Shown here in pieces: positions 52,897 to 61,739 of a DNA stretch of 64,000 nucleotides; within the stretch, counting starts at the first letter, position 1; each line of letters begins with the position of its first letter. The position numbers and the translations under genes were made by a program. The notes beneath the pieces were generated by a model. It saw nothing but the letters and a program-made list of their open reading frames with translations, made no database searches and was not told the DNA's origin. The DNA comes from Candidatus Binatia bacterium (GTDB taxonomy: Bacteria > Desulfobacterota > Binatia > UBA1149 > CAITLU01): NCBI GenBank assembly GCA_036493895.1, contig DASXOZ010000015.1:83446-147445 (forward strand). The letters are read 5' to 3'.

Positions 52897-55557
52897 TCAG
52901 GCGCTTCGCGGGGTGGCGGCGAGCCGGTCCGCGCCATCGCCGAGCGTGAACCAGAAGCAGGCTCCCTCGTTCTCCTCGCTGTCGGCTTCGATCGTGCCGT
53001 CGTGCCGCTCGATGATCCGGTGCACGGTGGCCAGGCCGATTCCGCTTCCGGGAAAATCCTTCTCGTCGTGAAGGCGGCTGAACGCGCGGAACAGGCGCCC
53101 GACGTTCTGCCTCTTGAAGCCCGCGCCGTTGTCGCGCACGAAGAACATCCGGCGTCCGTGCCGGATCTCCCTGCCCACCTCGATCTCGGCAGCGGCCGCT
53201 CTCGCCGTGAACTTCCACGCATTGCCGATCAGGTTCTCGAGGACCGCGCGCACCAGCGCGCCGCTGGCGTCGGCCCCGAGGCCCGGCTCGATCGCGACGT
53301 GCACGACGCGGTCCGGCTGCTCGGCGCGCAGCGCCTCGACGACTTCGGTGCAGAGCGCGCTCACGTCGATGTGCTCGCGCTGCAGTGGAGCTCGCGTCAG
53401 CCGCGCCAGCAGCAGCAGGCTGTCGATGAGCTGCCCCATGCGGCGCGCGGCGGCGCGGATGCGGCCGAGGTCCTGCTGGCCGAGGACGTCGCTGGCCGGA
53501 ACGTGGCTTCTCGCGAGCATCTGGCTGAAGCCGTCGATCAGGCGCAGCGGCGAGCGCAAGTCGTGCGACACGGACGAGCTGAACGCCTCGAGCTCGCGGT
53601 TGGCCAGCTCCAGCTCGCGGTTGGCCTGCTCGAGCGCACGGGTGCGTTCGGAGATGCGCTGCTCGAGCGTCGCGTTGAGCTCGAGGATGCGCCGCTCGGC
53701 ATCGCGCCGGTCGGTGATGTCCTGGATTTTCGACAGGAAATATCGCGGCTCTCCCTTGGCATCGCGCACCAGCACGACGTCGAGCTGGATCCAGATGACC
53801 TGCCCATCCTTGCGGATGTATCGCTTCTCGAGCTGGTAGCTGTCGATCTCGCCGCGAAGGGCCCGCTGCAGCTGCGCGAGGTCGGTGGCAAGATCCTCCG
53901 GATGCGTGATGGCCTGGAAGTCGATGCGCAGCAGCTCGTCGCGCGAGTAGCCCACGCAGCGGCACAGCGCCGGATTGACGTCGATCCAGCGTCCGTCGGG
54001 CGCGACGACTGCGATGCCGATCGGCGAATACTCCATGACGACGCGGAAGCGGTCCTCGCTTTCGCGCAGCGCCTTGCCGGTCGCGTGACGCAGCGCCTCG
54101 TCCTCGAATCGTGCAATGGCGAAGCGGATGTTCTGCGCGATCTCCTCCAACAGTCTCACCTCGCGGTCACCGAAGCTGCCGACCTCGCGGGAATACATGC
54201 ACAGCGCTCCCCAGACGCCGTTCTCGTCGCCGATCGGGATTGCCACCGATGCACGGATGCCGTGACGGGCGGCAAGCTGGCGCCATGGCTTGGTGCGAGG
54301 ATCGCGAGCGAAGTCGTTGCAGACGTACGGCTGCGCGCTCGCCATCGCCGTCGCGGTGGGCCCGCTCGTCAGCGGATTGACGCGGGCGAGCACCTCGTCG
54401 GGAAAGTCCGCCGCTGCACCTTCGCGCGCGAGCACCTTGACGGCGCCGCGCCGGACGTCGGTCCTGACCACCAGCGCCAGCAGCATCGCGGCTTCGCCGA
54501 CCAGAATGCGGCACGTCGCCTGCAGGAACGATTCGGCCGTCGGCTCGGTCAGCACCGCGTGGTTGACGGCGCTCAGCGACGCATACAGGCGGCTGAGCCT
54601 GCGCACTTCGTCGCCGCTGCGGCGAACCTCGACCAGCTGTCGCTCGCCGTGGGAAAGGGCGCTGGCCACCGTGAGCCCGATCAGCACCAGCATCGCGACG
54701 AGGGTCTGCACCGGACCGAAGGTTTCCGGCGCGGCGGGTACGCGGATTCCGGAAGACAGCACCGTGCCGGTGGCATCGGCGGCCGCCAGGATCAGCGCCA
54801 GATGCACTGCCGTCGCCCCGCGCATGCCGAAGCGCAACGCACCCCAGACCACGGGCCCGACGAGAAGGATTCGCAGCGGCGAAGCGATTGCGTTGCCGAA
54901 CATGAACACGGCAGACAGGCAGGCCACCGTCGTCCACAGCAGCAGCCCGGCCTCGATCTGGCGAAGCGGCCACTTCGCCCGCATCGAGAACGGCTGCGAC
55001 CACGCCAGCATCATCGGCGCGAGCGCCAGCACGCCGGTGGCCGCGCTGCCCCAATACGGCAACAGCACCCGCGCCAGCTCGGCCGCCGACGCGGTATGCT
55101 GCGTCAGAAGGCCGGCGACGGAAGCGCCGATCAGCGTGGCCAGCATCGCGGCCGCGAACAGGAATGCCAGCACGTCGCGAGGCGAAGCCAGGCGAGCGGG
55201 TGATTGCACGAGCCACGACGCTCCGACTGCTCCGGCGACAGCCTCCAGCACCGTGACGCCGTAACGGATCGCGATCGTGAGCACCGCCTGGTGGTGGGCG
55301 ATGCCGAACGCGATATCGGCAGTCAGCGCGCCGGCCGCGAGCAGCGGCCATTCCACCGGCCTGGTGAGCACGAGCGCCGCGACCAGCATGCCGACCGGAA
55401 GCCATACGAAGCCGGAGGCGTCGTCTCCCGGGGAGATCGCATGGCTGACGCCGGCAACTGCGAAGTACGCGGCTGCAAGCACAGCGGCGTTCTGGAGCTG
55501 GACCGCGAAGCCGGCAGCCCCGCGCACCGTGGCGCCTTCGTCGCTAGCTGGACTCAT
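52897..55557 (-). CDS. MASE1-GAF-PAS hybrid-membrane sensor histidine kinase
   Basis: An 886-residue kinase. Residues about 15-300 form a MASE1 membrane sensor with eight or so helices (SGFVWLPVGMLVAALVLTR, LAFLFAAAMLATLIGASVAG). Then a GAF domain (GIRASVAIPIGDENGVWGAL), a PAS/PAC pair (ESEDRFRVVMEYSPIGIAVV), a coiled coil ELNATLEQRISERTRALEQA, HisKA SSSVSHDLRSPLRLIDGF and an HATPase with NLIGNAWKFTA and GSGIGLATVHRIIERHDG. No receiver domain is fused and no response regulator gene is adjacent. Its ATG overlaps the stop of the upstream CoA-transferase gene by four bases, so the two are coupled. Signal unknown. Confidence 0.92.
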   Translation of the reverse strand: MSPASDEGATVRGAAGFAVQLQNAAVLAAAYFAVAGVSHAISPGDDASGFVWLPVGMLVAALVLTRPVEWPLLAAGALTADIAFGIAHHQAVLTIAIRYGVTVLEAVAGAVGASWLVQSPARLASPRDVLAFLFAAAMLATLIGASVAGLLTQHTASAAELARVLLPYWGSAATGVLALAPMMLAWSQPFSMRAKWPLRQIEAGLLLWTTVACLSAVFMFGNAIASPLRILLVGPVVWGALRFGMRGATAVHLALILAAADATGTVLSSGIRVPAAPETFGPVQTLVAMLVLIGLTVASALSHGERQLVEVRRSGDEVRRLSRLYASLSAVNHAVLTEPTAESFLQATCRILVGEAAMLLALVVRTDVRRGAVKVLAREGAAADFPDEVLARVNPLTSGPTATAMASAQPYVCNDFARDPRTKPWRQLAARHGIRASVAIPIGDENGVWGALCMYSREVGSFGDREVRLLEEIAQNIRFAIARFEDEALRHATGKALRESEDRFRVVMEYSPIGIAVVAPDGRWIDVNPALCRCVGYSRDELLRIDFQAITHPEDLATDLAQLQRALRGEIDSYQLEKRYIRKDGQVIWIQLDVVLVRDAKGEPRYFLSKIQDITDRRDAERRILELNATLEQRISERTRALEQANRELELANRELEAFSSSVSHDLRSPLRLIDGFSQMLARSHVPASDVLGQQDLGRIRAAARRMGQLIDSLLLLARLTRAPLQREHIDVSALCTEVVEALRAEQPDRVVHVAIEPGLGADASGALVRAVLENLIGNAWKFTARAAAAEIEVGREIRHGRRMFFVRDNGAGFKRQNVGRLFRAFSRLHDEKDFPGSGIGLATVHRIIERHDGTIEADSEENEGACFWFTLGDGADRLAATPRSA

Positions 55558-56858
55558 CGGTGTTTGCCTGCCGCTTCGGCAAGAGAGTCACGGAACTCGG
55601 GATGTGCGATCGATGCGAGCGCGGCGGCTCGTCCACCGACGGTCAGCCCCGCCAGCTCGGCGGCGCCGAACTCCGTGACGACGATATCCACCTGGTGGCG
55701 CGGCGTAGTGACCAGGGCGCCCGCCGGGAATTGCGGGACGAGCCGCGAGATCGCCCGACCGCCCACATTCGCCGTGGACGGCAGGCAGACGATCGAATGG
55801 CCGCCTTCGGAGAACGACGCCCCGCAGACGAAATCCTCTGCGCCGCCGATTCCGGACCATTGCTGTCCATCGATCGTGTCCGCCGCGAGCTGGCCGTAAA
55901 GATCGACCGCCAGCGCACCGTTGATCGAAAGCATCTTGCGGTTGCGCGCGATCACGGCCGGGTCGTTGACGAGATCGACGGGAAGAAAGCGAACGTCCGG
56001 GCGCTCGTCGAGCCAGCGGTGCAGCGCCTCGGTGCCGAGCGCAAACGTCGAGATCGAAAACCCGTCGTACACGCCCTTGCGATTGCTGATCTTGCCCGAC
56101 TCGTGGAGCTTCATCAGCCCCGTCGTGAACATCTCGGAATGGATGCCGTAGTCGCCGCCTCCGCCGGAGGCGAGGATTTCGACCACCGTGCTCGGGACGG
56201 CGCCGATACCGGTCTGCAGCGTCATGCCGTCGCTGACGAAGGGACGGATGTTCGCGGCGATCGCGAGCTCCACCGGGCTCGGCTCCGATTCCGGAAGCAC
56301 CGGCAGCGGCAGCTCGCTCTCGACGATGACGTCCACTTCGTCGATCGACAGCGAATGGTCGTGGGCGCCGATGCCGAACGTGCGGGGAAGGTACGGATTG
56401 ATCTCGGCGACGAGGACGCGACCCTGATCAGCGCCGGCGCGATGCATCTCGTCGACGCTCGCGCCTGCGTGAAGGCCGAGCGACATGCGGCCGGATGCAT
56501 CGGGAGGACAGACAACGGTCGCGACGACGCGCGGCGCGAGCTTGCGCATGGCCGGTGCGAAGCGACGAAAGTCGGCCGGCACGAAGCGGACGTCCATGCC
56601 CTGGTCACGAATCGCCCTCTCGACGGGACCGAAGAAGCCCGACAGCACGCGCACGCCCGCGTGGAAGAGCACGGAGTGAGGAGCCAGCAGCAGTCCTGCG
56701 AAGATCTCGAGCTGCTGCCAGTCGTCGCGCGCGCCCAGGGCGTCGAGAAAGGCCCCCGGCTGGCCGGGACCGAGGGGCACGCAGAGCGTGTCGCGGGGCC
56801 TCAGCAGCGCGGCGGCCTCGGCTGGGCTGCGCAGCCGGGCCCGATAGGCGGCAGACAT
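55554..56858 (-). CDS. acetyl-CoA hydrolase/transferase family protein
   Basis: A 434-residue family I CoA-transferase of the acetyl-CoA hydrolase / 4-hydroxybutyrate CoA-transferase group. The N-terminal domain has CVPLGPGQPGAFLDAL, the C-terminal domain has GDYGIHSEMFTTGLMKL, SINGALAVDLYGQ, GGAEDFVCGASFSEGG and CLPSTA, and VVTEFGAAELAGLTVGGRA ends the conserved part. The catalytic glutamate is expected in the region HSEMF to GAED. It would move CoA between small organic acids. Cotranscription with a sensor kinase is unusual. The REP-like cluster at 56932-57011 lies upstream. Confidence 0.92.
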   Translation of the reverse strand: MSAAYRARLRSPAEAAALLRPRDTLCVPLGPGQPGAFLDALGARDDWQQLEIFAGLLLAPHSVLFHAGVRVLSGFFGPVERAIRDQGMDVRFVPADFRRFAPAMRKLAPRVVATVVCPPDASGRMSLGLHAGASVDEMHRAGADQGRVLVAEINPYLPRTFGIGAHDHSLSIDEVDVIVESELPLPVLPESEPSPVELAIAANIRPFVSDGMTLQTGIGAVPSTVVEILASGGGGDYGIHSEMFTTGLMKLHESGKISNRKGVYDGFSISTFALGTEALHRWLDERPDVRFLPVDLVNDPAVIARNRKMLSINGALAVDLYGQLAADTIDGQQWSGIGGAEDFVCGASFSEGGHSIVCLPSTANVGGRAISRLVPQFPAGALVTTPRHQVDIVVTEFGAAELAGLTVGGRAAALASIAHPEFRDSLAEAAGKHR

Positions 56859-56931
56859 GGTGACCGATTCCCCTTCCCTCGCGGATGGTTAGCACCTTTG
56901 CCCGCTGGCGGCGAGACGTTGGGGGGCAGGA

Positions 56932-57011
56932 ATGGGGTCAGGCACCAGCCGAATGGTGCCTGACCCTATTCCTCTGGTGCCTGACCCTATTCGGCTGGTG
57001 CCTGACCCCAT
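56932..57011. repeat. REP-like cluster with perfect 23-bp inverted arms
   Basis: Arms at 56932-56954 and 56989-57011 are perfect complements over 23 bp. The right-hand side holds three copies of GGTGCCTGACCC and the left one inverted copy; between them GGTGCCTGACCCTATT occurs twice as a direct repeat. It is the densest member of the GGGGTCAGGCACC family in the window and lies between divergent CoA-transferase and TetR genes. Confidence 0.92.
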
Positions 57012-57057
57012 AACGACTTGATCATATATGGAGTTTCTCCAAGAATGGAGCAACTCG

Positions 57058-57774
57058 ATGCTTGCTCCGATCAACGGCCCGGTAGTGTCCATCGGCGAGA
57101 GTCGCCGCACGAGGCGGCGCCGCGAGTTGCACCAGCACATCCGCGACACCGCGGCGGACCTGTTCGCGCGCCAGGGCTACGACGCGACGACCGTCGAGCA
57201 GATCGCCGACGCCGCCGACATCGCGCAGGCGACGTTCTTCAATCACTTCCCGAGCAAGGAAGACGTGCTGCGCGAGCTCGGCACCGACGTGTTCCTGCGC
57301 TTTCGCCGCCTCGTCGACGAGCAGATCGCCAGGCACCGCACCAGCGGCGAGCGGCTTCGCGGCTTCGCCGACAGCAGCGCCGCCCTTGTCCGTCGCGCGC
57401 CGGAGATGACGCGGCGGGTCCTCGTCGCCGTGCTGCGCTCGTCGCGTCCCGGTGAGTCTTCCGCCGAGCTCGCATCGATGCAGTCCGACTTCGTGCGGCT
57501 GCTCGGCGCCGGTGGCAATGCACCCGGCGGCACCGCCGCTGACGTACGCCGCGGCAAGGACGACGGCACGGCCGCCAGCCCGGTCGAGCGCATCGAGCTC
57601 GCCGCCGAAATGCTCGTCTCCATCGTCACCGGCGCAATGACCCGGTGGATCAACGACCCGACCTATCCGCTCGAGACCAGGCTGACAGCGCTGCTGTCGC
57701 TGGTCGAGCGCGTGATCGACAACGAAAACGACGATTCTGCATCCCCGCCGAGGGCCCGGAGGAAACCGAAATGA
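57058..57774 (+). CDS. TetR/AcrR family regulator
   Basis: A 238-residue regulator. The helix-turn-helix domain is RRELHQHIRDTAADLFARQG then YDATTVEQIADAADIAQATFFNHFPSKEDVL (about residues 20-65), with the recognition helix QATFFNHF. A central disordered stretch GGNAPGGTAADVRRGKDDGT interrupts the ligand domain. ATG 57058 has GGAG at the right distance; an ATG at 57028 lacks one. The stop overlaps the nitronate monooxygenase start as ATGA, so it probably regulates its own three-gene operon. Confidence 0.9.
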   Translation: MLAPINGPVVSIGESRRTRRRRELHQHIRDTAADLFARQGYDATTVEQIADAADIAQATFFNHFPSKEDVLRELGTDVFLRFRRLVDEQIARHRTSGERLRGFADSSAALVRRAPEMTRRVLVAVLRSSRPGESSAELASMQSDFVRLLGAGGNAPGGTAADVRRGKDDGTAASPVERIELAAEMLVSIVTGAMTRWINDPTYPLETRLTALLSLVERVIDNENDDSASPPRARRKPK

Positions 57775-58889
57775 AAACCGAAATCGCAAAACGCCTCGAC
57801 ATCGAATTCCCGATCTTCGCGTTCAGTCACTGCCGCGATGTCGTCGCTGCCGTCAGCAATGCCGGCGGCTTCGGCGTGCTCGGTGCCGTCGGTTTCTCGG
57901 CAGACCAGCTACGCGTCGAGCTGGAATGGCTCGACGAGCACGTCTTCGGCAGCTACGGCGTCGACATCGTGATCCCCGGAAAATACGTCGGCATGGGCGA
58001 GATGGACGTCGAGAAGCTGCAGGCGATGCTCGCGGCGCAGATTCCGCCCGAGCACCGCACGTTCGCGAAAAAACTGCTCGCCGATCACGGCGTTCCCGAG
58101 CTTCCGTCCGAGGAAAAGCCGCGCGAGCTGCTCGGCTGGACCGAGGCCACGGCCGGCCTTCAGGTCGAAGTCGCGCTCGAGCACCCGAAGGTGCGCGCAT
58201 TCGCCAATGCGCTCGGCACTCCGCCGGCCGAAGTGATCCAGGAGATCCAGGCCACCGGCCGCCTCGTTGGCGCGCTGTGCGGAAGCGCGAAACAGGCTCG
58301 CTCGCACAGGGACGCCGGCATCGATTTCATCATTGCGCAGGGCACCGAAGGCGGAGGGCACACCGGCGAGATCGGCAGCATCGTGCTGTGGCCGGAAGTG
58401 ATCGACGCGGCGGGTCCGATCCCGGTGCTCGCGGCCGGAGGCATCGGCAGCGGACGCCAGATGGCGGCCGCGATGGCGCTCGGCGCCCAGGGAGTGTGGA
58501 CCGGATCGATCTGGCTGACGGTGAGCGAAGCCGACACTCCTCCCGCCCAGAAGGACAGCTACCTGAAGGCGACGAGCCGCGACACGGTGCGCTCGCGTTC
58601 GTGGACAGGAAAGCCCTGCCGTATGCTCCGCAACGACTGGACCGAAGCGTGGGAGAATCCGGAAAATCCGAAGCCACTCGGCATGCCGCTCCAGTTCATG
58701 GTGACTGCCGAGGCCGTCAGCCGCGGGCACCACTATGCAACCAAGGCGCAGGCGGTGGGCTTCAACCCGGTCGGGCAGATCGTCGGGCACATGAACGAGA
58801 TCCGTTCTGCCCGCCGCGTGATCGAGGAGATGATCCAGGACTACATCGCTGCAACCGAGCGGATGCAGTCGCTGCTGGCCGACGCCTGA
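57771..58889 (+). CDS. nitronate monooxygenase / 2-nitropropane dioxygenase-like flavoprotein
   Basis: A 372-residue FMN-dependent TIM-barrel oxidoreductase. Visible marks are FPIFAFSHCRDVVAAVSNAGGFGVLGAVG at the N-terminus, the catalytic histidine region IAQGTEGGGHTGEIGSI, the phosphate-binding AAGGIGSGRQMAAAMALGAQGVWTGSIW and the later TSRDTVRSRSWTGKPCR. The family oxidises nitronates or reduces enoyl substrates; this longer subgroup, frequent in actinobacteria and soil lineages, has no proven substrate. GGAGG precedes the ATG, which overlaps the TetR stop. Confidence 0.93.
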   Translation: MKTEIAKRLDIEFPIFAFSHCRDVVAAVSNAGGFGVLGAVGFSADQLRVELEWLDEHVFGSYGVDIVIPGKYVGMGEMDVEKLQAMLAAQIPPEHRTFAKKLLADHGVPELPSEEKPRELLGWTEATAGLQVEVALEHPKVRAFANALGTPPAEVIQEIQATGRLVGALCGSAKQARSHRDAGIDFIIAQGTEGGGHTGEIGSIVLWPEVIDAAGPIPVLAAGGIGSGRQMAAAMALGAQGVWTGSIWLTVSEADTPPAQKDSYLKATSRDTVRSRSWTGKPCRMLRNDWTEAWENPENPKPLGMPLQFMVTAEAVSRGHHYATKAQAVGFNPVGQIVGHMNEIRSARRVIEEMIQDYIAATERMQSLLADA

Positions 58890-59950
58890 AGCGCGGCCGC
58901 GCGCTGGCCGCGTGCGTTCTCGGCGCTTTTTGCGCCGTGGCCGCCGCGGCCTGCACCCAGGAGCGCGATCCGAAGCGCTCGCTCACCATCGAGAGCCGCC
59001 CCGTCGGCTTCGAGCGCGACGACCCGAAGCAGACCTCGCAGGGGAAGATCGTGTTCCGCGGCGGCCTCGAGCTGCGCTCGAGCGACCGCGACTTCGGCGG
59101 CCTTTCGAGCCTGCTCATCTCGCCCGACGGCAAGCAGTTCATCTCGATTTCCGACGAATCGCACTGGGTGATCGGAACGCTGAGCTACAAGGACGGCAGG
59201 CTCACCGACGCCGAGGGCAAGACGATCGCGCCGATGCTCGACCTCGACGGCATTGCGCTGATCGGCAAGGCCGGCGATGCCGAGGGGCTGGCGACCGGGG
59301 ACGCCGACGGCGGCTTCGGCGACCTGTTCATCAGCTTCGAGGGAAACCACCGCGTGTGGCGCTACCCGTTCTCCGGCAAGGGAGTGCGCTCGCTGCCGGT
59401 CAACATTCCGCTTCCGCGCGAAGCGCTGAACGCGCCGGGCAACGGAGGGCTCGAAGGCATCACGAGATTTTCCGACGGCCGGCTGATCGCGGTGACCGAG
59501 CACGACCGCAACAAGCAGGGCAACTACCGCGCGTGGATCCTTCCGTTCACGCCGGTCGGGAAGACGCCGGATCCCGCGCCCGATGCGCTAAAACCGAAAC
59601 CGGTTTCGTTCAAACCGATTTCGCCGTTTTCGATGACCGATCTGCGCCAGCTGCCCGGCGGTGACCTGCTGACGCTGGAACGGCACTACGATCCGGTCAG
59701 CGGCGTGCGCATCCAGATGCGTCGCATACCGCTTGCAGCCGTCGAGCGCGCTGCCAAGGAAGGGCCGGCCGTGCCGCTGGACGGCGAGATCGTCTGTTCG
59801 CTGGACGGCGGCTACGAAATCGACAACATGGAAGGCCTCGGCGTGCGCGTCGGCGAAAAAGGCGAGACGCTCGTCTACTGGGTCTCCGACGACAACTTCA
59901 ATCACCCGCTGCAGCGCACGCTGCTGCTGATGTTCGAGCTGCGGCCCTGA
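58886..59950 (+). CDS. lipoprotein with esterase-like (phytase-family) beta-propeller
   Basis: About 354 residues. The N-terminus KRGRALAACVLGAFCAVAAAAC is a lipoprotein signal with the lipid-carrying Cys near residue 23. The mature part is a beta-propeller of the esterase-like activity of phytase family: GGLELRSSDRDFGGLSSLLI, FISISDESHWVIGTL, LFISFEGNHRVWRYPF, GNGGLEGITRFSDGRLIAV and NMEGLGVRVGEKGETLVYWVSDDN. No ATG, GTG or TTG precedes the signal sequence in frame; the best start is CTG at 58886, overlapping the upstream stop. A GTG lies inside the signal near 58934, which would destroy it. Start is therefore uncertain. Confidence 0.82.
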   Translation: MKRGRALAACVLGAFCAVAAAACTQERDPKRSLTIESRPVGFERDDPKQTSQGKIVFRGGLELRSSDRDFGGLSSLLISPDGKQFISISDESHWVIGTLSYKDGRLTDAEGKTIAPMLDLDGIALIGKAGDAEGLATGDADGGFGDLFISFEGNHRVWRYPFSGKGVRSLPVNIPLPREALNAPGNGGLEGITRFSDGRLIAVTEHDRNKQGNYRAWILPFTPVGKTPDPAPDALKPKPVSFKPISPFSMTDLRQLPGGDLLTLERHYDPVSGVRIQMRRIPLAAVERAAKEGPAVPLDGEIVCSLDGGYEIDNMEGLGVRVGEKGETLVYWVSDDNFNHPLQRTLLLMFELRP

Positions 59951-59984
59951 GCGTAGCGGCAACGGCCGCAGCGAAAGGCATCAA

Positions 59985-60008
59985 GGCCGGCGAATCGATT
60001 CGCCGGCC
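59985..60008. terminator. 24-nt perfect palindrome, bidirectional terminator candidate
   Basis: GGCCGGCGAATC and GATTCGCCGGCC form a perfect palindrome between the convergent phytase-family lipoprotein and GFA genes. It would fold into a stem of about 10 bp with a 4-nt loop in either transcript. Confidence 0.7.
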
Positions 60009-60014
60009 GTGAAG

Positions 60015-60422
60015 CTAGTTCGGCGACTTCGGAAACGTCATCACGTCTTCCGGGATTGCAACCCACGGCTGCTTGCTGTCGCAGAAGATGTGCACCATCG
60101 GCGCCAGGATGCTGGTGTCGTCGAGGCAGCCTCCTTTGACGAAGAGAAGGCCCGGCGCGTTCGGCGGCACCGAGTAGATCGGCGAGCCGCACTCCGGGCA
60201 GAACACGCGCTGCACCGCACCGCCGCTGCTGCCGATGCTGCGAAACGTCCTGGTGGCGCCGGTCACCTTCACCGAAGAATCCGGGAACGCGAGGACGACG
60301 GAGAACGCCGTGCCGCCCTGCTTCTGGCAGTCGGTGCAGTGGCACACTCCCTGGAAAGTGGGGTCTGCGGACACGGTGAATCGAACTTTGCCGCAGAGGC
60401 AGCCACCGGTGATGCTGGCCAT
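60015..60422 (-). CDS. GFA family (CENP-V/glutathione-dependent formaldehyde-activating fold) protein
   Basis: A 135-residue zinc protein of the GFA family. Zinc ligands are CLCG near the N-terminus, CHCTDCQKQGG and FCPECGSPIYS, in the order expected for two zinc sites. The founding member is said to promote S-hydroxymethylglutathione formation; most relatives have unknown substrates. ATG 60422 matches the usual N-terminus MxxxGGCLCG. A second, diverged GFA gene lies 1.3 kb away at 61740. Confidence 0.93.
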   Translation of the reverse strand: MASITGGCLCGKVRFTVSADPTFQGVCHCTDCQKQGGTAFSVVLAFPDSSVKVTGATRTFRSIGSSGGAVQRVFCPECGSPIYSVPPNAPGLLFVKGGCLDDTSILAPMVHIFCDSKQPWVAIPEDVMTFPKSPN

Positions 60423-60559
60423 CGTCGCCTTCCTCCTGCGCTGCGCGTTTGCGAGAGCACGCAGCGCCTTCGTTCCAGCCCCGCCGGCGCGGGAACGCAA
60501 ATCCCCGCGTCAAGCCACCGTGGACCGCCGTCCCGTACCGCAAGGGACCTGCCGCGGAT

Positions 60560-60988
60560 TCATGCCGCCGCGATCCACAGCGACATCACGCCGAGCACGA
60601 GGCACAGCGGCGAGAACAGCCAGGTATCCCAGCGCGCGAAGCTCGTGCCATGCACTTTCTTGAAAAAGCCAGCGAGGCGAAAATCGCCGATCGCGCGCGC
60701 GACGAACACGATCCCCACGCCCGCGGCGCCGACGCGGTTCCAGCCGGGCGGAAGCGGCGACGGAATCGCGCCGCCCTGGGCCGAGACGAGAAAACCGGCA
60801 ATGGCCAAGGCCGCGGCGACGAGGTAGCAGTCCGCGCTCGTCGGCCGGAACGCCGGCTTTCCGTCGATCGACGGAACCATCGCCGAAGATCCATCCTGCG
60901 AAGTGCCGGCCACGCCCCAGTAAACGTGCACGAGCGCCAGCGCGAACAGGATCGACGTGACGGCGGCGGACGCGATCGCGACGAGCAT
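60560..60988 (-). CDS. DUF3995 family membrane protein
   Basis: A 142-residue protein with four predicted membrane helices (about 1-22, 55-72, 85-102, 118-140). FALALVHVYWGVAG and the C-terminal WDTWLFSPLCLVLGVMSL are the DUF3995 hallmarks. Function is unknown. The ATG at 60988 gives a proper first helix. It is divergent from the DUF1203 gene. Confidence 0.88.
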   Translation of the reverse strand: MLVAIASAAVTSILFALALVHVYWGVAGTSQDGSSAMVPSIDGKPAFRPTSADCYLVAAALAIAGFLVSAQGGAIPSPLPPGWNRVGAAGVGIVFVARAIGDFRLAGFFKKVHGTSFARWDTWLFSPLCLVLGVMSLWIAAA

Positions 60989-61097
60989 GGCTGAAGCGTG
61001 ACGTCCGGCGTTTGCCAGCACAAGGGACACCGTTCGTGGTTCGATGTCGACGCTCGGTGCGCGTGACGAACGGCGCAACCGGCTAAGGAGAACCACC

Positions 61098-61562
61098 ATG
61101 ACGCTCAGGATCCAGGGAATCGCGACCGAGGAGGCAGCACGGCTGCGCAGCGGGGGCGCCGACGCGAACGGGCAGCCGCCGCTGGTGCGCACTGCCGAAG
61201 GATTGGCCAATCCCTGCCGCCACTGCATCGACCTGATTGCCGAAGGCGACGAGAAGCTGGTGCTTTCGTACCGCCCTTTCGATTCCGTGCAGCCATACGC
61301 CGAAAGCGGCCCGATTTTCCTGCACAAAAACGGCTGCGATCGCTACGACAGCGACCGCTTTCCGTACTGGTTCGAGTTCCTCGAGCCGGCCATCGTGCGC
61401 GGCTACGACGACGCGGACTGGATCCGCTACGACACCGGCCACGTGGTAACCGGCCCCGCGATTGCCCCAACCTGCGAGCAGATCCTGGCCGATCCGACGA
61501 TCGCGTACGTGCACGTGCGCTCGAAGTACAACTGCTTCCAGTGTCGCGTCGATCGCGCCTGA
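61098..61562 (+). CDS. DUF1203 family protein
   Basis: A 154-residue cytoplasmic protein. DUF1203 hallmarks are NPCRHCIDLIAEGDEKLVLSYRPF, ESGPIFLHKNGCDRY, RGYDDADWIRYDTGHV and a C-terminal YVHVRSKYNCFQCRVDR. Conserved Cys and His residues (PCRHC, CFQC) could bind metal, but no role is known. AAGGAG stands before ATG 61098. Confidence 0.9.
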   Translation: MTLRIQGIATEEAARLRSGGADANGQPPLVRTAEGLANPCRHCIDLIAEGDEKLVLSYRPFDSVQPYAESGPIFLHKNGCDRYDSDRFPYWFEFLEPAIVRGYDDADWIRYDTGHVVTGPAIAPTCEQILADPTIAYVHVRSKYNCFQCRVDRA

Positions 61563-61628
61563 CGCATGCCCACAGCAATGACGCAGCCGGCGCTACAGTT
61601 TTTGTAGCGCTACGAAAAATGTAGCGCC

Positions 61629-61738
61629 GGCGAATGGCGGTGCGCCCATGGCACGCGGCGAATTGCGGCCTGCCCATGGCGCCCCGGCGAATTGCGGAGT
61701 GCCCATGGCACGCCGGCGAATTGCCGCGTGCCGCCGCC
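61629..61738. repeat. four-unit 28-29-bp tandem repeat
   Basis: Units start at 61629, 61657, 61686 and 61715, each beginning GGCGAATTGC (first unit GGCGAATGGC) and containing TGCCCATGGC. It lies between the convergent DUF1203 and GFA genes. It is preceded by GTAGCGCTACGAAAAATGTAGC, a small inverted pair. Confidence 0.85.
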
Positions 61739-61739
61739 C

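Noticed and set aside
52540..55203. 887-codon plus-strand frame opposite the MASE1 kinase
   Set aside because: Shadow frame; the minus strand encodes complete MASE1, GAF, PAS, HisKA and HATPase motifs.
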